This document shows positions 56,124 to 64,000 of a stretch of DNA of 64,000 bases, piece by piece. Under the pieces are notes generated by a model. It was not told the origin of the DNA. It did not search any database and saw only the letters and a program-made list of their open reading frames with translations. The translations under genes were made by a program, and so were the position numbers. Each line of letters begins with the position of its first letter. The first letter of the stretch is position 1. Source of the stretch: Euptelea pleiosperma (Eukaryota; Streptophyta; Magnoliopsida; Ranunculales; Eupteleaceae); contig CM068552.1 of assembly GCA_035048495.1 (NCBI GenBank), positions 26,600,154-26,664,153 of the forward strand, written 5' to 3'.

Positions 56124-56800
56124 ACGCCGTACAGTTCTTCGGCCATTTTCCTTTGGCCCTTTCCAATTGCTTCTTTAGCGTGTCGAGTATAACCCTGTTG
56201 GCTGCTTCCGCCAGTCCGTTGCTTTGTGGATACCTTGGAGTCGATAGACTTTTCTTTATCCCGAGTGTCTGACAAAAGTCTTGAATCTCGGCGGCGTCGA
56301 ACTGTGTGCCGTTATCTGTTACAATTTTCTGGGGTACACCGAAACGGCATACGATATTCTCCCAGAGAAATCTTCTGACATTTGAGAGGTGGACTTGAGG
56401 GAGCTCAATGGCTTCGATCCATTTGGTGAAGTAGTCGGTGGCCACTAGCAAAAAGCGAATGTTTTCCGGTGTTCTCGGGAGGGGCCCGACTCTGTCCAAT
56501 CCCCATTTGGCGAATAGCCATGCGCTGTACACTGGGTGTAACTCTTCTGCAGGTACTCTGATTAGTGCTGCATGCCTTTGGCAGCTCGGGCACTTGTGGA
56601 CGAGGACCTTGGCATCCTTTTGCATGTACGGCCAAAAATACCCTTGCGTGATTGCCTTGTGTGCCAAACTTCTCGCCCCCGAGTGGTTGCCGCACTCACC
56701 GACGTGTATTCTGGGAGGGTCCCATGCCGAAGGTAGTTGCCGATGTCGTCCATCCAGCTTGACTCACCCCCAGTGGTAATGGGTGCTATGTGCATCTCGT
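56124..56800 (-). pseudogene. Integrase N-terminal and catalytic domains of the Tat-like element
   Basis: The zinc-binding part (CPSCQRHA) is near 56,580. The DDE core has Asp in WGLDRVGPLP (about 56,500), Asp in TDNGTQF (about 56,310) and Glu in GLAEAANR (about 56,205), so all three acidic residues remain. Upstream the frame changes near 56,700. Near 56,150 a probable single-base deletion shifts the frame just before the solo LTR. Role: joining the element's cDNA to host DNA. Confidence 0.88.
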
Positions 56801-57260
56801 TTGGCTTCTGTATGCTGGGGTACTCTTGGAAATCTACTGAAATGAGTCAACTCCATCTCACCTAGCATTGTTGCCAGGTATGCTAACGAATCCAAGTGCC
56901 TGTTCTCTTGTCTCAGGAGTTGCAACTTCAGCTGGGTGAAGCGTTTTGCCAGTCCCCTCACTATGGATAGGTAAGCTGCCATCCTCTCGTCCCTTGCCTG
57001 GTAGGTTTCGTTGTACTGGGAAACGACGAGCTGCGAGTCTGAGTAGACGGTCAAGTCAGTGACTCTGAGGTCTAGGGCAGTGGTGATCTCTGAAATGATG
57101 GCTTCGCATTCTGCCTCATTGTTGGACGCTTTGAAGCCGAGTTTCAGCCCTCTCAATTCTGGTATTTTTTAGTGTTACCAACACGGTCTCGATTCCTGAT
57201 CCGTCTTCATTGGCCGAGCTGTCCGTGAATAGCCTCCAACCTGTTTCCTGTGGGAATATT
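56764..57260 (-). pseudogene. Second (archaeal-type) RNase H of the Tat-like element
   Basis: Segments GWRLFTDSSANEDGSG (near 57,225) and, in another frame, LGFKASNNEAECEAI, then TVYSDSQLVVSQYN. The Asp, Glu and Asp positions of RNase H are present. A frameshift lies near 57,140. This extra RNase H after the normal one is the main reason for calling the element Tat-like. Confidence 0.8.
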
Positions 57261-57793
57261 GTCGGGACTTCGGGTAGATGGAGGATGTCCACATCTTCCT
57301 CTCCGAATTGCTTGATGTCGCTTACTGGGAAATTGGCTAAGAAACCTGCGAGGGCATGACCTTTCTCAAAAATTCTAGGGCTGAACTTGATGTCATATTG
57401 TGCCAAATGAAGGACGGATTTCAGCGAAAACTCGGTGTAAACCGTAATAGTCCTCTCGTTGAAGCACGACTTCAATCTTCTTGATGCAAAAATTAGCGCA
57501 AGGGCGGCCTTTTCTATTAATGCGTACCTGAGTTTGGCTTCGATGAGGATTTTGCTTATGAAGAAGATCGGCTTCTCTTCTTTGTTTTGCTCTTGGAATA
57601 GTATAGCACTGATGGATTGCTCCATTGCTACTAGGTAGAGGCCGAGAGGCTCCCCTACTTCTGGTTTCGAGAGTCTGGGTGGCTCGGCGAGGTATTCTTT
57701 CAGTTTCCCAAACGCTTCGTCGCATTCGTCAGTCCACTGGAATTGCCCTTGCCTCTGTAGTAGCTTAAACAGTGGCCGACACCTATCCAACAA
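57261..57793 (-). pseudogene. RT connection and RNase H of the Tat-like element
   Basis: One open stretch: FQWTDECDEAFGKLKEYLAE (thumb), LGLYLVAMEQSISAILFQ (RNase H start) and RYALIEKAALALIFASRRL. The first catalytic Asp position of RNase H is altered (LYLVA, where the family usually has LYLAVS or YTDAS-type sequence), so I do not claim activity. Confidence 0.8.
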
Positions 57794-57850
57794 TCAGGCA
57801 ATGAACCGACTCAGCACTGCTACCCTTCCGACAAGTTTTCGGACTTCTTT

Positions 57851-58495
57851 TCAATTTTGTTGTGGTTTTATTTCCGTGAGGACTCTAATCTGTTCAGGGT
57901 TGGCCTCTATTCCTCGCTTGGTGATTAAGTACCCTAAGAACTTTCCCGATGTGACTCCGAAGATGCATTTGCAGGGGTTTAGCTTTATGTTGTATTCTCG
58001 AAGTCGGTCGAGCATTCTCCCCAGATCTGTCAAATGATTAACCCTCTGTCGATTTTTGACCATTATATCATCGATGTAGACTTCTATTGATTTCTCGATC
58101 ATGTCGTGAAACATACGGTTGACCAGTCTCTGATAGGTGGCTCCTGCCTTTTTGAGTTCGAATGGCATTACTTTGTAGTAGAACACCCCACGATCCATGG
58201 TGAAGGTTGTTTTTTCCTGATCTGGCTCAAAGAGAGAAATATGGTTGTACCTGGAGTATCCATCCATGAAGAATAGGATTTCATAGCCCGATGTCGCATC
58301 AACCAGTTGGTCGATCCGCAGTAGTGGGTATGGATCCTTTGGGCAGGTTTTGTTCAGGTTTGTGAAGTCTATGCAAACCCGTACCTTCCCTGTCTTCTTG
58401 GGGACTGCGACCATGTTGGTGAGCCATTCGGGGTTCGTGACCTCCTGGATGAAGCCTACTTTCAGTAGTTTGTCAATCTCATCTCTTACGGCTGT
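57851..58495 (-). pseudogene. Reverse transcriptase of the Tat-like element
   Basis: Starts in GFIQEVTNPEWLTN, then KVRVCIDFTNLNKTCPKDPY, MDGYSRYNHI, MPFELKKAGATYQRL and the catalytic YIDD (near 58,065). The first catalytic Asp in FFMDGYS is also present. A stop or frameshift near the T-run at 58,499-58,505 separates it from the upstream protease frame, and another near 57,795 from the thumb. Confidence 0.9.
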
Positions 58496-59290
58496 CTATT
58501 TTTTTGCCGATACGACCCTTGGCCATTGCCTAACCGGAGTGTACCTGGGAGTCACATTCAATTTATGACAAGAAATACCAGGGTGTATTCCTGGCATGTC
58601 TTCCAGCGACCAGGCGAACACATTCCGGTAGATTTTTAAGAGGTCCGTTAGCCTCTGCTTTTCCTGCTCATCCAAAGTTGACCCGACGTAAGTTATTTTC
58701 GGATCTTCGATGGTTCTGAGATTGACTTCCACAGTTGGCTCAACAGTCGGCCTTCCCTGATCAATGTCACTGCTTAGATCAGAGGCTGGATGCTGTGGTT
58801 GCAACGTGCTGTCGGCGGGTGACTTGCTGCTCTGGGGATCAGTTCCAGGTTCAGCCACCTTTTTCAGCCTGACAGCTATTGTGTAACACTTTTTTGATGA
58901 GGTTTGATATCCCCGGATCTCTACGGTCCCTCGTTCAGTGGGGAACTGGATCAGTTGATGGTAAGTTGATGGAATGGCCTTCATCCTGTGGAACCATCCT
59001 CTCCCCAAGATTGCATTGTATGGCGATGGAGTGTTCACGACCAAGAAATCTACCATCCTCCCGACCAGTCCTACTCTACCGGTAGCGTCATCTTTCTCAA
59101 GGCATATACCTTCTGTCCATTGAAGCCGATCAAAGGTGCCTCTATCGATTCCAACGTGACCTCTGAGAAGTTCATCCTTCTGTAAGCGTCGGCAAACAAG
59201 ATCTCCGTCGAATTTCCTAGATCGATGAGGATGTGCTTGACGTCAAAGTTTCGATGGAAAGTGTTAATAGCAATGCGTCTGAATGAGGCA
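58496..59290 (-). pseudogene. Aspartic protease region of the Tat-like element
   Basis: HILIDLGNSTEILFADAYRR near 59,225 is the protease active-site region, with DLG where families have D(S/T/N)G. Further on, PSPYNAILGRGWFHRMKA is the typical Tat-like end of the domain. The C-terminal linker (TYVGSTLDEQEKQRLTDLLK) leads to RT. One frameshift lies near 59,080. Confidence 0.8.
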
Positions 59291-59393
59291 GGTCCACCCC
59301 ATCCAGATCCATGTTTGAGAAGGTGATTGCGTCCTCCAGGGCACCCTCGGTAGTCTTGGAGAATCTTGGTCCTTGTGTCACATTTAGTACCTC

Positions 59394-61045
59394 TCAGAGG
59401 TGTTCAACCTGCCGAGAGCTGATGCGATCTTGTCTCTCAAGCTCTCGGTGTGTCAATCGGCTTGGACCCTCGTGTATCACATCGATGATCATTGCCACTT
59501 TGTTGGCTCCCTCTTTCGGACCATTATTGGCTCGTTTCGCGACATCTTCTGCTTGGCGGACGTACTGGCCTAGATGGCTTTCACCGATCAGGTCCTCTAT
59601 CCGATTCTTAAGGGCGTAACACTTATTCGTCTCATGCCCGTGGTCCATGTGGAAGGCGCATTATTTGTTCATGTCTCGCGTTGTTGCCATCTCGGGGTTC
59701 ATGGGCCGAGGCCATTGCACCAAGTCCTTGATCAGTTCCAAGACCTCTTCTAGGGGGATGCTCAAAGGTGTATAAGTGCGTTCTTCCCATGCTTGGGATT
59801 TCTTGTCAGCCCGGCCCTCAAACTTCTTCTTTTTCTCTTTTTCTTCTTTCTGGGGAAGCTTTTCAACCCCCAAGATGGTATCGACCTTCTTGGTGTGGCG
59901 TAACGTGTCATCTTCTAGCCTGACATACTTCTTGGCCCTTGTAAACAAGGCGTCGAGGTCCGATGGGCGGTTCTTTGTGAGGGACCGGTAGAGCTCGGAT
60001 TCTACCGGCAGGGCTTTCTTATAGGCCATGACGGCATGTTTATTGTCACAGTCCTCCACTGTGATCATGACATTCCAGAACCACTTGGTGAAATCTCGCA
60101 CAATTTCTTTCTGATCTTTTCTTACGTCGAACAGGATGTCGACATCTTTTCGGTGGAGCCTGTTATAAGAATATTGGGAGATAAACAGTGAGCTAAAACT
60201 TGAAAAATTATGTACTGACCTGGGGGTAGTCGGTTGAACCAGATGAGAGCCTCTTCGCTCAGTGTGGATGGGAACATCCGACACATCAGACGGTCGTCGA
60301 ACTCCCACATTGTCATTGCCTTCCGAAATTGAAGAACGTGATTCATAAGGTCCAACACCCCTGTGAACGTTGGATACTTCGGATAGGAGAAAGACGAGGG
60401 TGCCCGGTATTGTTGGACATTCTCGACGAACGGAGAGTCCATCGGCATTCAGGTTGCGATTGCCATCATGCGGTCCACGAGAGTCTCCTTCTTGCCGAGG
60501 AGACCCGCCACGATCCCTGCCAATTGCTCGTGTGTTACTAGATGTGATGCCATTTCTTCGGCCGGCTGCGTTGTTACCCTCTTGAGTGTTCCGTTGGCCG
60601 GTTCCTCACCTTGTTGGCCCTTATTACTCCGCTCCTACTCGGACGGTTCTTTCCTCGGTAATTTTGGTCCTGGGGCTGTCTTTGAATCCATGGGTAAATT
60701 CCCTATTTGGGCCGTCCTGTGGGTGTTTCTACGTGCTCGGTTGGACTCTCCCGACGTGGTCCCCCGATTGCTATGGCTATGCCCCTGTGACCTTTTGAGT
60801 CCGGTATGTTTGGATGCCATATTAATGGACACCCGGTCGTTGTCGGTCGGCTGCTTCTTCAGACGCCTCCTCAGCCTTCTGTTCTCTTCTTGTAACCTTG
60901 TGACCAATCCTTGCTGGTCAATCTGTTCTTCCCATGCCCTTCTTCCCTCTGAGATGGTATCCCGGAGGTCCCTGATGGGGTCAGCTTCCCTACCGTTCAG
61001 CTTTGTTCGTCGTGTATTCACCATTTCGATTTCTCTTGTGGTCAA
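59394..61045 (-). pseudogene. Gag of the Tat-like element
   Basis: It starts at 61,045 or 61,021 with a basic, coiled-coil N-terminal part (RLQEENRRLRRRLKK), 12-36 bp after the PBS. A frame break near 60,600 leads to MASHLVTHEQLAGIVAGLLG, then the retrotransposon-gag core (MCRMFPSTLSEEALIWFNRL, frame break, SQYSYNRLHRKDVDILFDVR). It ends in a zinc-knuckle-like CAFHMDHGHETNKCYALK near 59,640, preceded by a stop. At least four breaks. Confidence 0.85.
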
Positions 61046-61057
61046 GAGTTATGAGAC

Positions 61058-61075
61058 TTCCCACAGACGGTGCCA
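61058..61075 (-). other. Primer binding site region of the Tat-like element
   Basis: The minus strand reads TGGCACCGTCTGTGGGAA, 5 bp inside the LTR end. This resembles the TGGCGCCGT-type primer site of Tat and related gypsy elements. The exact tRNA is not claimed. Confidence 0.75.
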
Positions 61076-62099
61076 GAAGATGTCGGGGAAAAATTCGGTG
61101 GACCCTTCCCGCACGATCCCCGAGGAGTCGAATTGATGAATAGTGGATGAACTGCCCGGTGTGGTCGGCCATACTTCCGATGATCCTGAGAGGATTGGGT
61201 CAACTGGTATCCCTTCTTGCTTGGATTGGTCTGTCGTTACTCCAGTTGCCGGGGTACCTGCAAATTACACTTCGACGCTCAAGTCAGTGTGGATCCAAAT
61301 ACTATACAACTAGTTCTTTGTGCTTGTATCTCTCTTTGGCTTGTATTTTTCGATCAACAAGGAGCGCGTCGTTGTTGAGGAGCCTGTAATCATCATTTCT
61401 TGATAACGGTTTTCTGTTACGTTTCTTGGTTTGAGGGGAATGTTTCCCCCGAGCACTCTGCGAGATGACATTCTAAACGTCCAAGTCCAATGTTTGTCAA
61501 TTTTGGGTGTTGTGGGGGAAAAATATCTGATCCAACCCACACAATCTTCGAGATCAGACGATTCAGATTTTGGTAATGATCGGAGGACTCTGATGCTCCA
61601 GGATGAAACTGCTTTCTCCTCTGCGAAGGATAGGATGATCTCCAGATGAGATTTGGTTGTACCTGTTGACAAGGCTCCGACGCTCAAGTCAGCTTAGGAA
61701 ATGTAACAGGTTTCACGAAAATAGTAAAAGGTTTCAGAGTTTAGGCTATCTGGATCTAGAGAGCAAGATCCTCTTCTCAGTCCTGAGGGTCTCATATTTA
61801 TACCCTTAGAACTGGCGTGACTCACCTTCCACGTGTCTAGTCATTATCAGTCAATGATGACTCGGATGAATTCTGTTATAAAACAAAATCTTATGGTTGA
61901 CTTCCTTGATTCGGTTATACCTGAAATAACTGAAGTGATACTGAGGTGGCATACTTCGTGTCAGGTATTCAGATAAAGGAATGTCAAAATTGTAATAATT
62001 CAACTAGCTGCTAGGTGGCTAATATTCATAGGTTAAGAAATTGATGATGTTTAGAATACTTACCTCGTTCGTAAGATATCCTGTCACGTAAGTCTATTG

Positions 62100-62530
62100 A
62101 CCCCATATGACCTTGTCAGGATGAGATTGTAATAGATCCCGTCAAGTAAGTCCGCTAACCTTGTCGAAATATATGCATCCAACCAGTCATGTGATCTTGC
62201 CGGGATGAGATTGAAATAGATCCCGTCAAGTCTGTTGACCTTGTTGGGATGAGATTGTAATAGATCCCGTCAAGCCTGTTGACCTTGTCGGGATGAGATT
62301 GTAATAGATCCCGTCAAGCCTGTTAACCTTGTCGGGATGAGATTGTAATAAATCCTGTCAAGCCTGTTGACCTTGTCGGGATGAGATTGTAATAGATCCC
62401 ATCAAGTAAGTCTGTTGACCTTGTTGGGATATATTCATCCCACTAGTCATATGACCGTGCCAGGATGATATTGGAATAGATCCTGTCAAGTATGTTGACA
62501 TTGTCGGGACGAGATTCAACAATAAATATA
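62100..62530 (-). repeat. 44-bp tandem array in the LTR
   Basis: GAGATTG anchors at 62,207, 62,251, 62,295, 62,339 and 62,383, an exact 44-bp period. Diverged copies lie on both sides. The unit contains GACCTTGTCGGGATGAGATT and TAGATCCCGTCAAG. Confidence 0.9.
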
Positions 62531-62829
62531 TCGGGCAAGATTGAATGCTTCCCGACATATTAAAGGCTAAGACGTTAATGTATTCTGTTAGCATCACGTC
62601 CATGTGTCGATCATTCCATCTTGACATGTGGTACTTCCAATTAATGGAAATCGTGTGACATGATGGGCAGTTCATGGCTCCTGATGATGCCTCCGGCGCA
62701 TTTACTCTTGCGTGCTGTCCATTAACACGCATCATCTTTTTATGATCACACGTGCTAAGCCAGTGACACGCGTCAATATTTGACTTGCTGGAAAATACGG
62801 CACCCACAGGTGTCAAGCGTTTTCTCCTA

Positions 62830-63200
62830 GCTGGTCGGCCCTGTCAGGTGTTTTGACATGGAACATCCTTTAGTCGGACGGTCTCGCCGGGTGTTCTGAC
62901 AAGGACGAATGGCTTCTTCTGTTGTTCCGACAAGGCCCATCCTTTAGTCAGACGGCGTCGGCAGGTATCCCGACAAGGACAGACGGCTTCTCCTATTGGC
63001 TCCGATAAGGCTCATCCTGTAGTCGGACGACGTCGGCAGGTAGTCCGACAAGGACGGATGGCTTCTCCTGTTGGCTTCGACAAGGCCCATCCTTTAGTCG
63101 GACGGCATTGGTAGGTATTCTGACAAGGACGGACGGTTTCTCCTGGTGGCTCTGACAAGGCTCATCCTTTTGTCGGACGGTGTCGACAGTTATCCTGGCT
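62830..63200 (-). repeat. About 75-bp tandem array in the LTR
   Basis: ACAAGGAC anchors at 62,899, 62,973, 63,048 and 63,123 (period 74-75 bp), about five copies. The unit contains CATCCTTTAGTCGGACGG and GGACGGATGGCTTCTCCTG. Confidence 0.9.
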
Positions 63201-63376
63201 AGGTATATCATTTAGTTGGTTGGCAGTCAGATGCTCCGACCAGAAGATATGTTTGTCGGATTCTGGACCGAGGTGGTCCGTGACCCATGGAAGCCAACAT
63301 GCCTCTTCCCGGAGAACATGCCTCATTTAATGACACGTGGCATTGTCTTAGCTTCTCGGAAAATAGGGTACCCACA

Positions 63377-63720
63377 ATGTGCATAGTGGCAACTTACATA
63401 GTGATGACTGTCACACCCTGTAATTCACATACCAGAATATCCCTATCCGTGCACAAATCCTGAGGCGCGATCAATAAACGGATCTCCAAAAAATACTCCA
63501 TAACAATGTTGTGCCAAATGCTAAAACAAGAGCCATCTAAATTATTAAATTAAAATTAATAATCTAAATAACATCTAAAATAATATAAATACTAACTGAA
63601 AGCAAGTATAATACAACCTAAGCCTTACTACATCTATCTCTCAAAATAAATAATTACTCTAAATATATCCCAAATATTAACTAAGTTCAACTCTGTGTAC
63701 ACCTCTACTGTTCGTACTGA
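63377..63720. other. Target-side sequence of the Tat-like insertion
   Basis: Contains TGTCACACCCTGTAATTC (63,409), preceded by a 30-bp block also seen at 46,098-46,127. It is AT-rich, without a gene. Probably the LTR or 3' part of the gypsy element that follows. Confidence 0.45.
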
Positions 63721-64000
63721 CTTAAAAATAAGGAAGTCCACAAGGGTCAGTCCAATCAACTTGCAAGTAAAAAATCACATTAAGCCTCTCGGCTTGAGGT
63801 TGAGGTAGCGCATGGTCCCACGGCTTTGGCCTATCTCCACAAATACATCGAATCAGATTCCCTAAGGTTCTGTTCGTCACCTCCATTTGACCATTGTTCT
63901 GTGAATGTGCAGTAGTGCTGCGATCTAGAGAAGTATCAAACATTTTCCACAAGGTTACCTAAAAATGGCTGAGACATTTTGTGTCACAGTTAGAAGTAAT
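63721..64000 (-). pseudogene. Integrase end of another Ty3/gypsy element
   Basis: The minus strand reads [37 protein letters not shown] and [10 protein letters not shown]. This is the late core of a gypsy integrase (the HPQTDGQTE region with the catalytic Glu in QMEVTNR). The frame is lost after HALPQ and ends at 63,721. The rest lies beyond the window. It is clearly different from the Tat-like integrase. Confidence 0.8.

Larger units (their letters stand above)
50316..63376 (-). mobile_element. Ty3/gypsy retrotransposon, Tat-like, 3' truncated
   Basis: On the minus strand: 5' LTR (63,376-61,081), PBS, gag, protease, reverse transcriptase, RNase H, a second archaeal-type RNase H, integrase, a tandem repeat block, then an ORF in the opposite direction. 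This organisation is that of the Tat lineage. A 3,010-bp solo LTR has inserted into integrase. I find no 3' LTR, so the far end was lost or lies beyond unrecognised sequence. Multiple stops and frameshifts show it is dead. Confidence 0.85.
61081..63376 (-). repeat. 5' LTR of the Tat-like element
   Basis: 2,296 bp. It starts (minus strand) TGTGGGTACCCTATTTTCC at 63,376 and ends TTTTCCCCGACA at 61,081, with the PBS 5 bp beyond. It contains two tandem arrays (62,100-62,530 and 62,830-63,200). The flanking 5-mer on the right is ATGTG, but the matching left TSD is not available. Confidence 0.85.

Noticed and set aside
60165..60230. Possible intron in gag (GTCAGT...TAACAG)
   Set aside because: The stretch is coding in another frame and matches the gag core, so a frameshift explains it better.
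62100..63200. CRISPR-like spaced repeats
   Set aside because: The units are contiguous tandem repeats without unique spacers, within a plant LTR.

Overview
This 64-kb window looks like chromosomal DNA from a flowering plant with a large, repeat-rich genome. The evidence is AT-rich intergenic DNA, spliced GT-AG genes, Ty1/copia and Ty3/gypsy retrotransposons, Helitrons, many MITEs, and a land-plant kinase family. I could not fix the species or lineage from the sequence. There are no rRNA genes, convincing tRNA genes or CRISPR arrays.

The only intact host gene I can support lies on the + strand at 41,034-44,321. It is a nine-exon receptor-like cytoplasmic kinase with an N-terminal universal-stress-protein (USP) domain. 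All eight introns have GT-AG ends and the exons join in one open frame of about 763 codons.

Layout. 1-4.4 kb: a reverse copia LTR fragment next to a minus-strand non-autonomous gypsy element (two LTRs, PBS, PPT, no coding). 4.4-13.3 kb: MITEs, some with clean target-site duplications (TSDs), and many remnants of a palindromic Mutator-like (MULE) family carrying the CCACGTGGC core. 13.6-17.9 kb: a decayed copia element. 18.0-21.5 kb: a solo LTR, a Helitron-like tandem array, a CACTA end and a copia 3' end. 21.8-25.8 kb: two back-to-back minus-strand Helitrons. 25.9-31.8 kb: hAT MITEs and more MULEs, including one with a 10-bp TSD. 32-40.8 kb: a roughly 1-kb unit repeated three times, one copy of which was later interrupted by two solo LTRs. 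41-44.3 kb: the kinase gene. 45.7-48.6 kb: a gypsy RNase H scrap and a solo LTR. 50.3-63.4 kb: a large minus-strand Ty3/gypsy element of Tat-like organisation, with a spliced ORF on the opposite strand downstream of integrase and a 3.0-kb solo LTR inside its integrase region. 63.4-64 kb: the integrase end of another gypsy element.

The window is mainly a record of nested insertions, with the kinase gene in a small gap. One MULE ends about 270 bp upstream of its start codon and a MITE-like element sits in its fifth intron. The most distinctive features are the antisense spliced gene in the Tat-like element, the insertion hierarchy at 33-38 kb (readable from TSDs), the repeated insertion of a hAT MITE at one site, and the Helitron pair with a duplicated 5' end.
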